64,000 bases of DNA, taken from NCBI RefSeq assembly GCF_030929605.1, contig NZ_JAVFVS010000004.1, positions 62,001-126,000 on the forward strand. The letters run 5' to 3'. A program made the translations under genes and the position numbers. Of this stretch, positions 42,949 through 52,620 are shown piece after piece (position 1 is the stretch's first letter; each line of letters begins with the position of its first letter). The notes under the pieces were generated by a model. It saw only the letters and a list, made by a program, of their open reading frames with translations. It was not told where the DNA came from and made no database searches. The stretch comes from Flavobacterium sp. LHD-80 (GTDB lineage: Bacteria; Bacteroidota; Bacteroidia; Flavobacteriales; Flavobacteriaceae).

Positions 42949-43947
42949 TTAAGCAAATTCATATCCTGCATAAACCTGTTCAATTTCTTTCATAATGGCG
43001 AATAAATCTTCAGGAGCATCGGTTGTAACTAATTTTTGTTTGAATTCTTTGAACGAATGAATTCCTTTGAAATAGTTCGTATAATGACGACGCATTTCTA
43101 CAATTCCTAAACGCTCGCCTTTCCAGTCCATCGACCACTGCAAATGATTTCTAGCAGCTTCAACACGATCAATAACCGTTGGAGCAGGCAAGTGTTCACC
43201 CGTTTTGAAATAATGCTTGATTTCGTTGAAAATCCACGGATAACCAATTGCGGCGCGGCCAATCATGATACCGTCAATTCCGTATTCGTTTTTATATTTT
43301 AATGCTTTTTCTGGACTGTCAATGTCGCCATTTCCGAAAATTGGCATTGTAATTCTTGGGTTGTTTTTTACACGCGCAATATGCGACCAGTCAGAATGGC
43401 CTTTGTACATTTGCGCACGAGTTCTCGCGTGAATTGTTAAAGCTTGAACACCAATATCCTGAAGCCTTTCAGCAACTTCATCAATATTTATAGAGTTGTC
43501 GTCCCAGCCTAAACGTGTTTTTACGGTAACAGGCAAATCAGTTCCTTTGATAACCGCTTTGGTTAAGCGAACCATCAAATCAACATCTTTTAAAACTCCT
43601 GCACCTGCACCACGGCAAACTACTTTTTTTACCGGACATCCAAAATTGATATCCACTAAATCTGGTTTTACAGTTGAAACAATTTTAGATGACATTTCCA
43701 TTGCTTCTTCATCTCCACCAAAAATCTGGATTCCTACCGGACGTTCATAATCAAAAATATCCAACTTCATTCTGCTTTTGATTGCATCACGAATTAATCC
43801 TTCTGATGAAATGAATTCAGAATACATCATGTCAGCGCCGTGCGTTTTGCATAATCTGCGAAACGGCGGATCGCTCACATCTTCCATTGGAGCAAGCAGT
43901 AAAGGAAATTCGGGTAATTCTATGTTGCCAATCTTGACCATCTTCAT
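42949..43947 (-). CDS. dusB: tRNA-dihydrouridine synthase B
   Basis: From ATG 43947 this flavoenzyme has 332 residues. It carries LLLAPMEDVSDPPFR at the N-terminus, INFGCPVKKVVCRGAGAGVL with the catalytic Cys, VTVKTRLGWDD, and PIFGNGDIDSPEKA then GIDGIMIGRAAIGYPWIF in the FMN phosphate site. It reduces specific tRNA D-loop uridines. The -7 box at 43964-43957 overlaps an in-frame TTG at 43959, so the ATG at 43947 is chosen; the leader would be very short. Confidence 0.94.
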   Translation of the reverse strand: MKMVKIGNIELPEFPLLLAPMEDVSDPPFRRLCKTHGADMMYSEFISSEGLIRDAIKSRMKLDIFDYERPVGIQIFGGDEEAMEMSSKIVSTVKPDLVDINFGCPVKKVVCRGAGAGVLKDVDLMVRLTKAVIKGTDLPVTVKTRLGWDDNSINIDEVAERLQDIGVQALTIHARTRAQMYKGHSDWSHIARVKNNPRITMPIFGNGDIDSPEKALKYKNEYGIDGIMIGRAAIGYPWIFNEIKHYFKTGEHLPAPTVIDRVEAARNHLQWSMDWKGERLGIVEMRRHYTNYFKGIHSFKEFKQKLVTTDAPEDLFAIMKEIEQVYAGYEFA

Positions 43948-43956
43948 AATTTTTTG

Positions 43957-43964
43957 CAAAATTA
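43957..43964 (-). promoter_or_regulatory. Predicted -7 promoter box for dusB
   Basis: The minus strand reads TAatTTTG, ending 9 bases before the ATG at 43947, so only a few leader bases are expected. Confidence 0.5.
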
Positions 43965-44001
43965 CAACATTTTAATCGAATTGACACAATTCGAGGGACA
44001 A

Positions 44002-44087
44002 AGGCATAAAGTAACAAAGGGACGAAGGTTTTTTTATAGTGCTGATTAACAGACTTTGAACCTTTGTCCCTTTGTTACTTTGTGCCT
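44002..44087. repeat. REP-like inverted repeat (AAGTAACAAAGGGAC type)
   Basis: Arms 44002-44030 and 44059-44087 match at 27 of 29 positions, and both exceptions are G-T compatible. The element fills the gap between dusB and the ligase gene, ending 4 bases before the ligase stop. Confidence 0.85.
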
Positions 44088-44091
44088 AATA

Positions 44092-45381
44092 TTAAGACCT
44101 ATAATCAAAAAACCGAATTGGTTTTCGGCTCATTGGATTAAAAACTAAAGGGTTTAAAGTTTCTTTTGAGGCGAATTCTATTTTTGGAGTTACTCTCAAT
44201 TTGGCTCTAAAATGGTCTTTTATTTCTTGAAGAAATTCTGGAGTTTGATTTTTTACGGCAATTTTTATCAGGATTTCATCGGTGCCTAAATCATTTGTAG
44301 AAATTTCGATTAAATGATTTTCGATATTATCAAAACTGCTCAAAACATCATTCATCGCTGGCGGATAAAGCGTTGTTCCTTTGTATTTTATCATTTGTTT
44401 TTTACGGCCGACAACCGGGCCAACGCGCAAAGTATTTCGCCCGCAGGTACAAGGTTCATTGTGAAGCTGGACAATATCTCCGGTTTTAAAACGCAATAAA
44501 GGCATGGCTTCAATTCCTAAAGTAGTAAAAGTCAGCTCGCCGGTTTCACCATTTTTTACGGGAATATTATTTTCGTCGAGAACTTCAACAATAATCAATT
44601 CCGGATGATGATGTCCGCCTTTTCCATGTTCACATTCTGTAAAAGCGGTGCTCATTTCCGTGGAAGCATAAGTCGAAAACAACTTAATATTCCACTTGTC
44701 TGTGATTTTTTTGGATAGAATATTCATTGAAAAATCCTGTTCTCTCAAAGATTCTCCAATACAAATTGCACCTTTTATGCTTGAATTATTATAATCGATT
44801 CCGTGAATTTCGGCATATTCAATTAATTTCAAAAGGAAAGAAGGAACCGTAATTAAATAACTCGGATTGTATTTTAAAATCGAATCCCATTGCATTTCCG
44901 GAATTCCGGCACCAACACGGATTACGCCGACTTTCAGTTTTCTTAAACCAAGAAAATAAGCCAATCCGGCCATAAATTTTCTATCAATTGTGGTCATTAA
45001 TTGTACAACGTCGCCTTCTGTGATTCCGGCGCAAGCAAAAGAAATTGCTTCATTATAAGCCAATCGATCTAAATCAGAATCGGTTAAACCGAAAGTTACC
45101 GGATCGCCTAAAGTTCCTGATGTCGAGGCGTAATCAATGATTTTATGTTGCGGAACACACAAAAAATCGTCGTTGTATTGCTGTAAATCTTCTTTGGTTG
45201 TAACGGGTAAAAATTGTAAATCTTCCAGCGTTTTTACTTTCGAAATATCAATATTTTGTCCTGCAAAAAGTCTTTTATAAAAAGGTGAATTCTCGGCGAT
45301 ATACGCTAAAAGCTCGGTTAATTTTTGTTCTTGAAAAACTTTAATTTCGTCTAAAGAATTTTTTTCTATTGCTGGAATCAT
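44092..45381 (-). CDS. Phenylacetate-CoA ligase-like adenylating enzyme of the pigment cluster
   Basis: This 429-residue enzyme has the P-loop-like DYASTSGTLGDPVTF, FSTYASTEMSTAFTEC for the adenine site, LRFKTGDIVQL with the conserved Asp, and CTCGRNTLRVGPVVGRKKQMIKYKG, which holds a CxC pair. It should activate an aryl acid as adenylate and load it onto CoA or an ACP. In flexirubin/aryl-polyene clusters such enzymes prime the chain with a hydroxycinnamoyl-type acid; the substrate here is inferred. Its start overlaps the acyltransferase stop by 4 bases. Confidence 0.85.
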   Translation of the reverse strand: MIPAIEKNSLDEIKVFQEQKLTELLAYIAENSPFYKRLFAGQNIDISKVKTLEDLQFLPVTTKEDLQQYNDDFLCVPQHKIIDYASTSGTLGDPVTFGLTDSDLDRLAYNEAISFACAGITEGDVVQLMTTIDRKFMAGLAYFLGLRKLKVGVIRVGAGIPEMQWDSILKYNPSYLITVPSFLLKLIEYAEIHGIDYNNSSIKGAICIGESLREQDFSMNILSKKITDKWNIKLFSTYASTEMSTAFTECEHGKGGHHHPELIIVEVLDENNIPVKNGETGELTFTTLGIEAMPLLRFKTGDIVQLHNEPCTCGRNTLRVGPVVGRKKQMIKYKGTTLYPPAMNDVLSSFDNIENHLIEISTNDLGTDEILIKIAVKNQTPEFLQEIKDHFRAKLRVTPKIEFASKETLNPLVFNPMSRKPIRFFDYRS

Positions 45382-47045
45382 TGTAATTTTCTTTTGAGTT
45401 TTTTTAAATATTTTTCAATTTTTGCTTTTTCAGGAGCTGTAGTAATTTCTTTGGTCAATGCTTTTTCAAAATTAATTTGAGCAGCGCGGAATTGTTTTTT
45501 TTGATAAAAGTACAACCCTGCTTTGTAATATACAACCCAATAATCTGGGTTTAGCAATTGATACTGCTGAATAAATTCGGGCGAAATGGTTTCTTTATTT
45601 TTTAGATATAAATCCATTTGATGATTTTCGGATTTAAACTTTTTATAGTTTTGGAAAGCTTCGGTTTTTATAAAAGGATCTTTGGCAATATTTAAATTTT
45701 CTTGTTCAAATGAAATTGTGGTATTCGTTTTTCTTCCATTAAAAATAGAATCCAGATTATAACACACAAATTCGCCCAACTGAAATGGATTTGCCGAAAC
45801 CCAAACTAGTTTTTCTTTCGGTTTAAAAATAATTCCGTGATGTGCCAATAACTGATTCAGTGCTTTTTCGTTGCCCAAACCAAGCGGAATATCATTTAAA
45901 CCATTTTTATCTCTAAGAATTTCTGAAGCAATTTCAGGATTTATTTTTTTGTTTTCAGACAAAAGCTCCTGCATTCTTTCAAAGCGATATTGAGAATGAC
46001 TTTCTGCAATTTGTGCCTGATTTCGCTTTTCATTTTTGAAAGCTTCACTCTGAAAATGATTCGAACAAATTAATTGATTGCTGTTTGGAACTTCATAAAC
46101 GTCTATTTTTTTTGGAGAAACTTCAATTAGGACGGCTTTATTATCTTGCGCACTTCCTACCATAATCGATTCAGAAACAAAGACGGATCGCTTTTTTGCA
46201 ATGACAATCGCTTCGTCAATCGTTGAAGCATGCTGTAAAATTTCACGGGTCAAAATAGAAATTGGTGTTTTGGCACTCATCGGGATTTCTGATTTTGCCG
46301 CATTAATGGTAACCGTCAAACCTTGCTGATTCATTCCGGAAACAGCACCAATCATTCCGGGCCAGGAAACCATCATAAAATTGTTTCCTTGTTCTGGTTT
46401 TATAAACGCAATAATTTTATTTTCTGCGAAAGCATCATTAACATAAAAATCAAAATTGCGCCCGAGAATTAAATTTCCGTCTTCAGATTTTTCACCCCAA
46501 GCCGCAAATGACGAACAGCCAACCAAAGCCAAATCCTGCAAGGCGTGCCCAATGTCATGCGCTGCGTGCAGATATAAACCACGTTGATATTGCGGTGCAA
46601 TATTGTCAAAGTCATGTGAAGTGTATTGTGAAATGCCGAAAATTTCCGTTTGATATTCGTCAGGAACATTGGCATATAATTTTCGGTTGTACCATTTTAA
46701 AAATTGACGCAATATTTTTTGTTCAAATTTCGACGGAACTAAATCTTTTATTTTGGAGAAGAAAATGTTTTGCTGTCTTTGTAAAAGCGAATCAGATAAG
46801 GCGCCGGTGTTGAGGCCAATTTCTAAAGGATCGCCTTCAACATATAATTCCCAAAGTCCCTGTTTGTTTTTTAAAAGCGAATTGTTTCCTGAAATAAAAA
46901 TGCTGTCTGAAATTTTGGTGACAACAGGTTTTGTTGAATTATAAGTGGAAATATCTGGCTGATGATTTTTTGATTTTGATGTACCGCAAGAAATAAGAAT
47001 TCCCAAAAAACCGAGGAAGAAAAGATATGTAATTCGGTTTTTCAT
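45378..47045 (-). CDS. C45-type N-terminal-nucleophile acyltransferase/hydrolase with TPR tail, lipoprotein
   Basis: This 555-residue protein has a lipobox (GFLGILISC, Cys20), then a domain like acyl-CoA:6-aminopenicillanic acid acyltransferase. The self-cleaving Cys177 is in LVGCSSFAAWGEKSEDG, followed by LILGRNFDFY and SWPGMIGAVSGMNQQGL. A short TPR-like C-terminus is visible (YWVVYYKAGLYFYQKKQFRAA). The enzyme is expected on the periplasmic face of a membrane. Beside the ligase gene it could join an aryl-polyene acyl group to a phenolic partner, but that is inference; hydrolysis is equally possible. Confidence 0.85.
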   Translation of the reverse strand: MKNRITYLFFLGFLGILISCGTSKSKNHQPDISTYNSTKPVVTKISDSIFISGNNSLLKNKQGLWELYVEGDPLEIGLNTGALSDSLLQRQQNIFFSKIKDLVPSKFEQKILRQFLKWYNRKLYANVPDEYQTEIFGISQYTSHDFDNIAPQYQRGLYLHAAHDIGHALQDLALVGCSSFAAWGEKSEDGNLILGRNFDFYVNDAFAENKIIAFIKPEQGNNFMMVSWPGMIGAVSGMNQQGLTVTINAAKSEIPMSAKTPISILTREILQHASTIDEAIVIAKKRSVFVSESIMVGSAQDNKAVLIEVSPKKIDVYEVPNSNQLICSNHFQSEAFKNEKRNQAQIAESHSQYRFERMQELLSENKKINPEIASEILRDKNGLNDIPLGLGNEKALNQLLAHHGIIFKPKEKLVWVSANPFQLGEFVCYNLDSIFNGRKTNTTISFEQENLNIAKDPFIKTEAFQNYKKFKSENHQMDLYLKNKETISPEFIQQYQLLNPDYWVVYYKAGLYFYQKKQFRAAQINFEKALTKEITTAPEKAKIEKYLKKLKRKLQ

Positions 47046-47122
47046 AATTCAATTAATAGGTCTCAAAAACAGCTTAAAAGCAGGTTATTTACTATATTTT
47101 TATTGCAGTTTTTAAAAAAGTT

Positions 47123-47188
47123 TTTAACCGCAAATTACGCAGATTCACACAAATTAATTTGCGAAAATTTGTGTAATTTGTGGTTAAA
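47123..47188. repeat. REP-like inverted repeat before the oxidoreductase stop
   Basis: TTTAACCGCAAATTAC and its complement form outer arms, and CACAAATT forms inner arms, with a 9-base insertion in the left arm only. The remainder of the 211-base gap to 47256 shows no gene. Confidence 0.75.
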
Positions 47189-47256
47189 TTACGCATTTCA
47201 ATTTCACAGAATTAAAGTCTGCCAACCAAACTTATGTACTTCAAATTAATCGTGCT

Positions 47257-48774
47257 TTAGTCAACAGTCTGATTAATTTTATTGATCAAATATTCTTTTC
47301 CAACAATTTCTGAGCAAGTGACAACCGCGCCAATTGTTACTCCGAGAACGCCATGCATATTAATACTTTGACCTGTAAGATATAAATTTTCTAACTTGGT
47401 TTTTGAAGGAATTAAAGTTTTTAACGGATTATTAGAATCTTTAACATAACCGTACATATTTCCGTTGTCACCGCCAATATAATCACGATAGGAAAGCGGA
47501 CTTGAAGTATGAATCGATTTTATGCAATCTCTAATTCCAGGAAATTTTATTTCGATTTCATCTAAAAATTTAGCCGTTTTTCTGGCTTTGAATTCTTCAT
47601 AACTTTCACCTCGATCGTTTTTTTCGACGGTTGTATTAAAAGTGTTCGTCCAAGGCAAAACATCGTCGAATTTCATGTACGTAATAAACGTCATTCCATC
47701 GGCCCAAATTTCATCTTCTTGTGAAGCGTTCATGGAAGCCATATACATTTTTGGCCACGAATTTTCGTCGTATTCATGCGCTGACCAAACTTCACTGCTA
47801 TTTTTGAAATGATAATAATTATGGTTGATGTATTTGAAAGTTTCTGGCTTGAAAACCAAGTGTAAACTGAAAGCGGAAAGTACGCCTTCAAGACTTTGAA
47901 TTCGGTTGAAAAACGGTTTTCTGAAATTTGCTTCACCCGCCATTTTCAAAGTCGTTTTGGGTTCAATATTCGAAATAAAAAACGTTCCAGAAACCTGTGT
48001 TCCGTCTTTCATTTTAACCGAATTCACTTTGTGATTTTCGACTTCAAAACGTGTAACTTCTTTATGTTTATAAAATTCCCCGCCGTATTTTTTAAGCTGT
48101 TTCAAAAGCTGTTTTGTAATTTGGCTTCCGCCATTAATACAGCGCCACGAACTTTGAATGTATGAATTTACAATTAAGGCATGAACATAAAAAGGCGATT
48201 TATCTGGAATGCCGGCGTACAAAAAATTAGAACCTGCCAAAACCGCTTTCAGTTTTTCATTTTCTGTAAAAGAATCAATCGTTTCTTTTGCATTTAAAGT
48301 CAGAATTTCAGAATCATATTTTCCTTCTGATTCTAAATTATAAAGCGGAAAAGAATCACAAATCGCCTTAAGTTTTTCGCAATAATTGGAGATGTTTTTT
48401 TCTTCTTCGGGGAAATATTTTTTTAATTGCTGGACAAAATTTTCATAACCCTGCGCATGCGGATATTCGGTTTTATCACCTTCAAAAGAAATAATATCGA
48501 AAGCATTTTCGTCTAATTTCTTCAGATTCAGTTTGTCGATAATTCCCAAATATTTAAAATATTGATGCAGATTTTGGCCGTCGCCTAAACCTCCGATATA
48601 ATGAATTCCGGTATCAAAAATGGTTTTATCACGAACAAAAGTTTGAAGATTCCCACCGTATTGATTGTTTTTTTCGAGCACACAAACGCTGTAGCCTTCT
48701 TTAGCCAGAATAATAGACGAAACCAGTCCGCCCAAACCACTGCCAACAATTACAACGTCGTAATGTTCTTTCAT
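47257..48774 (-). CDS. FAD-dependent carotenoid-desaturase/retinol-saturase-like oxidoreductase
   Basis: This 505-residue protein starts with the dinucleotide fold VVIVGSGLGGLVSSIILAK and an FAD-ribose Glu in VCVLEKNNQYGGN, and ends with LYLTGQSINMHGVLGVTIG, the CrtI/retinol-saturase type C-terminal FAD motif. Relatives desaturate or saturate polyenes. In this cluster it would alter the polyene chain. It starts one base before the exporter stop, so the two are translationally close. Confidence 0.88.
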   Translation of the reverse strand: MKEHYDVVIVGSGLGGLVSSIILAKEGYSVCVLEKNNQYGGNLQTFVRDKTIFDTGIHYIGGLGDGQNLHQYFKYLGIIDKLNLKKLDENAFDIISFEGDKTEYPHAQGYENFVQQLKKYFPEEEKNISNYCEKLKAICDSFPLYNLESEGKYDSEILTLNAKETIDSFTENEKLKAVLAGSNFLYAGIPDKSPFYVHALIVNSYIQSSWRCINGGSQITKQLLKQLKKYGGEFYKHKEVTRFEVENHKVNSVKMKDGTQVSGTFFISNIEPKTTLKMAGEANFRKPFFNRIQSLEGVLSAFSLHLVFKPETFKYINHNYYHFKNSSEVWSAHEYDENSWPKMYMASMNASQEDEIWADGMTFITYMKFDDVLPWTNTFNTTVEKNDRGESYEEFKARKTAKFLDEIEIKFPGIRDCIKSIHTSSPLSYRDYIGGDNGNMYGYVKDSNNPLKTLIPSKTKLENLYLTGQSINMHGVLGVTIGAVVTCSEIVGKEYLINKINQTVD

Positions 48775-48775
48775 T

Positions 48776-51700
48776 TTAGTTTTTCTTTAATACAATCAAA
48801 TCGTTTTCCTCAAAAACCGTCTCAAAACCAAAGTTAATCATAGTGTTTTTTAAACGTGGACAATCCATTAAAATTACACACGAAGTGAAAAGTATTACTT
48901 TCTGAATTTCATTTTCTGAATTTTCATCTGAAATTAAAAGCGTATCGTAATGATTTTCAGAAAGTGTTTCTAAATTTTCGAGATAAGCTATTTTTCTCTT
49001 ATTAACGATATAATTGTTTTTGGCAACATCGCGTTTTTCTTCATCAGAAATATACGAATGAATTTTTCGCTGTGGTTCTTGCAATGCCAATAAGACATCC
49101 AATTGTCCGTAATCATTTGCTAAATGCACTATTTTGGCTTTAGCCGAAAGTTGTTTTCCAAGAATAAAATAAGTTCCAAGATGCTTTTTTAGATCTTTTT
49201 TTACACTGTTTACAATTTCAATTTCTTTGTAATCGAAACTATGCTGTAACATCTTTTTAAAATAATCTGGAGCTTCTAATTCCTGACGAATTTTGCGATA
49301 TTCTGCTTTAAAAAATGTACTGATTTGTTTGGTTCTTTCGGCATAATTTTTTCCGAAAGAATGATTTTCAGGCGAAATTCTTTCTAAAATAGTAACAGTT
49401 AGGTTTCCATTGTGAATTACAAAATCGCCTTTCGGAATTAACTCTGAAGCGCCGTGAATCACAATCGGAATAATATCTAAATTAAATTCTTCGGCCAGGA
49501 AAAAAGCACCTTTATGGAATCGTTTTATAACGTTATTTTCTGATCGTGTTCCTTCTGGAAAAACCATCAATGAATAACCTTCATTTACTTTTTTGCGTAA
49601 ATGTTCAACGCCACCTTCCAAGCCTTCAGATACTGGATAAAAACCAGCCTTCCTTACAACACCGCCAAAAATAGGGGAGTTGTAAACCCAGTCGCTTACC
49701 AGAAAAATAATTTTTGGACTCAACATTCCCATTGCTAAAATGTCTAGAAATGAAGAATGATTGGCAATAATTACAGCTGGTTTTTCGAAAGTTTCATTAA
49801 AATTATTGACGACTTTTTTATGTATAAATGGGTTTGAATACAATACTGATTTCATGAATTTTGAAACCACATATCGAAAACCTTTCATCTTTGTTTTAGC
49901 ACTTAAAGGCAAAATCGGCATTAAAGTAAAACTGAAAATCGACATGATAATTCCACCCATTCCATAATAGAAAAACGAAATAACGCCATGAACAAAAGTG
50001 CGTAAAACAAATGGCGGATTTCCATTTTTTGATCGATTCGAAATAAATAATTTGAAAAGAATTGGGTAGAAAATAAACGTGATAATCAGCGCCGCAAAAA
50101 CTCCAATTAATGAAACTGAAGAAATAGAAGTCAGCGCTGGATGTTTGGCAAAAATCATGGCGCCAATTCCTAAAATCGTCGTGATTACCGCCAAAATAAT
50201 TGAGGTTCTGTAGACGGCAATTTCATTTTTTCCGTTGGTATATTCTTTCTGCAAAGCGCTGGTCATGAAAATACTGAAATCGACACCGTGACCAAAAATT
50301 AGCGTGCAGACAATCATACTGAAAATATTCATCTGAATACCAAAAATGCCCATAATTCCTGCCGTGACAATTCCCGTTAAAGCAATTGGAATACAGCTTA
50401 CGATTACCAATTCGATTCTTCGGAAGAAGAAAAATAAAATGAGAATTACGGCTACAAAAGAATAATTGACAAGCGAATTGAAATCGGTTTTCAAGGTGTT
50501 GAAAAACGTTTCATTCATTTGTTGACGATCGATTGCAATTAAATTATTTTTGGCTGAAGCCGATTTTACAAAAGCATCTCTTTGTTCTGGCGAAACTTTT
50601 ACTAAGGTAGAAATCGTGTAAAAACCATTTTTTTCGGTCACAAATTCTTTTAATTGTAAAGCCTGAATTTTTAAATATTCATTGGCAGAAATTGGTTTGA
50701 AACCAAAATCTAAATGATCAAAAAAGTTCACATAAGTTGTAGGTTTAAAGTCGAGTTTCGAACCTTCAGAAATTAACGCCGATTTTAAAAGTGCTTTTTT
50801 ATTGGCATCCCAAAACGAATTCCATTTTTCAATTTTCTGTTGTTGCTCTTTTTGCGAAAGCATTATACCACCAACAGAACTGAAATTTAATATTTTGTTT
50901 TGTTGTTTTTCTTTTGATAAATCAGAGAAAAGCTGGCTGTTGTTTTGCAAAACTTCGTCCATACTTTTTCCGTATGAGGCAACATAAATTGTTTTTGAAG
51001 TCAAACTTGTACTTTCTTCCAGTTGTTTTTCGGCCGCTTTAATTTCCTTTGGAACAAAATTCAATTGTGACAAATCGTTATTGAAACCAACATCGTTATA
51101 AGTAAAACAGCAAATAATGGTGATAATAACGCAAAAACCAATTAAGATTTTATTGTTGTGAAAAGAAAAATGCGCCATTTTATCAATGACATTTTTCTTG
51201 TGTTCAGCTGGATTTTCTTTTGGTTTGTATAAATGCGGTACAATTAAAAGCGAGAAAATTCCAGTTGCCATCACAATCACGGCTGCGAAAATTCCAAGAT
51301 CATTCAGCGCATCCGATTTTACAAAAAGCAGACATAAAAAAGCAACCGCCGTTGTCGAACTACTCATAATTACCGGCATTGTAATATCCTTATACAATGT
51401 TTTTATATCGCTGTTGTGCTTGTAATGTGTGAGAATATGAATGGAATAATCGATTGTAATGCCGAGTAAAATAGATCCGATTCCGAGTGAAATTGCTGAA
51501 ATCTGTTCTTTCACGAAATATAAAAACGCAACGGCAAACAAGGCTCCAAAAACCGTTGGAAGAAAAATAATAAGCGGAATTAGTATTTTTCGGTAGAATA
51601 AAATCAAAATCAGCATCAAGGTAAACATCGCGATTGATGTTGTTAAAACAATATCGCTTTTGATTTGATTCGCATTGGCAACGGCAATTAAAGCCGATCC

Positions 51701-52456
51701 AAAATAACTGATCGAAGTTTTGCTTTTAAACTTCTGATTTAAATTTTCCTGAATTGATTTTAGTTTTTCGGCAAAAAACGTATTTTTTTCGGTTTCGCTT
51801 GACGGAAGATTTGAGGTTATGAAAAGCAATAATTTCGTTTTGTCTTTGGTCATTACAAAACCATTTTCAAGCGTAAAATCGTCGCCAACATTTAATTGCT
51901 GTAATTTTTTTAAAGCAATAAACGAAATCCCAAACGGATCTCGTTGAATAAAATCTCTAGTGATAAATCCCGAAGGCGAAATAATCGATTTGTAATTTCC
52001 TTGAACCGTCGCTGTAATGCTGTCTTTTTGAAGTTTATTTTGAATGGCTTCATAATCTTTATTCTCGAGAAAAAGAGGCAGATTATTGTAAACAAAATCA
52101 ATTGTTTCCTGAATATTTTCTTCGTCAATTTTTCCTTGAATTCCCGTTACATATGGTTTACAAGATTTAGAAACGCTGTCTGAAAATGCAGTCGCCATTT
52201 CTTTTAAATCTTCCGTAGAACCGTTTTTTTCGAGTTTGAATATCACGGTTATTTTATCGGCAAAATTTAATTGTTTTAAGACTTTTGCCGTGACATCGGC
52301 TTTGTCATTGGCGGGAATTAATTTGGTTATATCTTCTTCAAATTTAATTTGAGAAGCAAAAAATCCAAAAACGAAAAGCACTAAAAACGCCAAAAAAACC
52401 GATAACGATTTTCTTCGGTTAACAAATAAATGAATGGCGTAAAAATAGTGATGCAT
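48776..52456 (-). CDS. RND/MMPL exporter fused to an acyltransferase and a methyltransferase-like tail
   Basis: This 1226-residue fusion has a MMPL/RND transporter (residues 1 to about 830, twelve membrane helices with two large periplasmic loops; FGSALIAVANANQIKSDIVL precedes the first helix bundle, GHGVDFSIFMTSALQ lies in the second). A PlsC-type acyltransferase follows, with NHSSFLD (His900, Asp905) and FPEGTRS near residue 966. The last 125 residues (from about 1100) look like a worn methyltransferase fold: IVHLANDYGQLDVLLAL, then DEEKRDVAKNN. It would export and acylate lipid-like pigment. Aryl-polyene clusters encode these functions as well, often separately. Confidence 0.85.
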   Translation of the reverse strand: MHHYFYAIHLFVNRRKSLSVFLAFLVLFVFGFFASQIKFEEDITKLIPANDKADVTAKVLKQLNFADKITVIFKLEKNGSTEDLKEMATAFSDSVSKSCKPYVTGIQGKIDEENIQETIDFVYNNLPLFLENKDYEAIQNKLQKDSITATVQGNYKSIISPSGFITRDFIQRDPFGISFIALKKLQQLNVGDDFTLENGFVMTKDKTKLLLFITSNLPSSETEKNTFFAEKLKSIQENLNQKFKSKTSISYFGSALIAVANANQIKSDIVLTTSIAMFTLMLILILFYRKILIPLIIFLPTVFGALFAVAFLYFVKEQISAISLGIGSILLGITIDYSIHILTHYKHNSDIKTLYKDITMPVIMSSSTTAVAFLCLLFVKSDALNDLGIFAAVIVMATGIFSLLIVPHLYKPKENPAEHKKNVIDKMAHFSFHNNKILIGFCVIITIICCFTYNDVGFNNDLSQLNFVPKEIKAAEKQLEESTSLTSKTIYVASYGKSMDEVLQNNSQLFSDLSKEKQQNKILNFSSVGGIMLSQKEQQQKIEKWNSFWDANKKALLKSALISEGSKLDFKPTTYVNFFDHLDFGFKPISANEYLKIQALQLKEFVTEKNGFYTISTLVKVSPEQRDAFVKSASAKNNLIAIDRQQMNETFFNTLKTDFNSLVNYSFVAVILILFFFFRRIELVIVSCIPIALTGIVTAGIMGIFGIQMNIFSMIVCTLIFGHGVDFSIFMTSALQKEYTNGKNEIAVYRTSIILAVITTILGIGAMIFAKHPALTSISSVSLIGVFAALIITFIFYPILFKLFISNRSKNGNPPFVLRTFVHGVISFFYYGMGGIIMSIFSFTLMPILPLSAKTKMKGFRYVVSKFMKSVLYSNPFIHKKVVNNFNETFEKPAVIIANHSSFLDILAMGMLSPKIIFLVSDWVYNSPIFGGVVRKAGFYPVSEGLEGGVEHLRKKVNEGYSLMVFPEGTRSENNVIKRFHKGAFFLAEEFNLDIIPIVIHGASELIPKGDFVIHNGNLTVTILERISPENHSFGKNYAERTKQISTFFKAEYRKIRQELEAPDYFKKMLQHSFDYKEIEIVNSVKKDLKKHLGTYFILGKQLSAKAKIVHLANDYGQLDVLLALQEPQRKIHSYISDEEKRDVAKNNYIVNKRKIAYLENLETLSENHYDTLLISDENSENEIQKVILFTSCVILMDCPRLKNTMINFGFETVFEENDLIVLKKN

Positions 52457-52473
52457 GGTTATGATTTAAATTT

Positions 52474-52619
52474 TTTTTGCCACAGATTAAAAGATTAGCT
52501 TTAGTTTGTTACCCTGAGCGAAGTCGAAGGGCGTTCCAATTGGACGTTGGCTTCGACTTCGCTCAGCCTGACAAACTGGATGTTAAAATCATTTTAATCC
52601 TTTTAATCTGTGGCAAAAA
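52474..52619. repeat. Nested inverted repeat (CCCTGAGCGAAGTCGAAGG type inside a GCCACAGATTAAAAG type)
   Basis: Outer arms 52474-52497 and 52595-52619 match except for one deleted base. Inner arms 52504-52529 and 52551-52576 match at 23 of 26 positions. The element fills the entire 164-base gap between two cluster genes. Confidence 0.85.
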
Positions 52620-52620
52620 C

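Noticed and set aside
46508..46813. 101-residue plus-strand frame inside the C45-type gene
   Set aside because: It runs antisense to the region encoding the conserved Cys177 loop and shows no family features.
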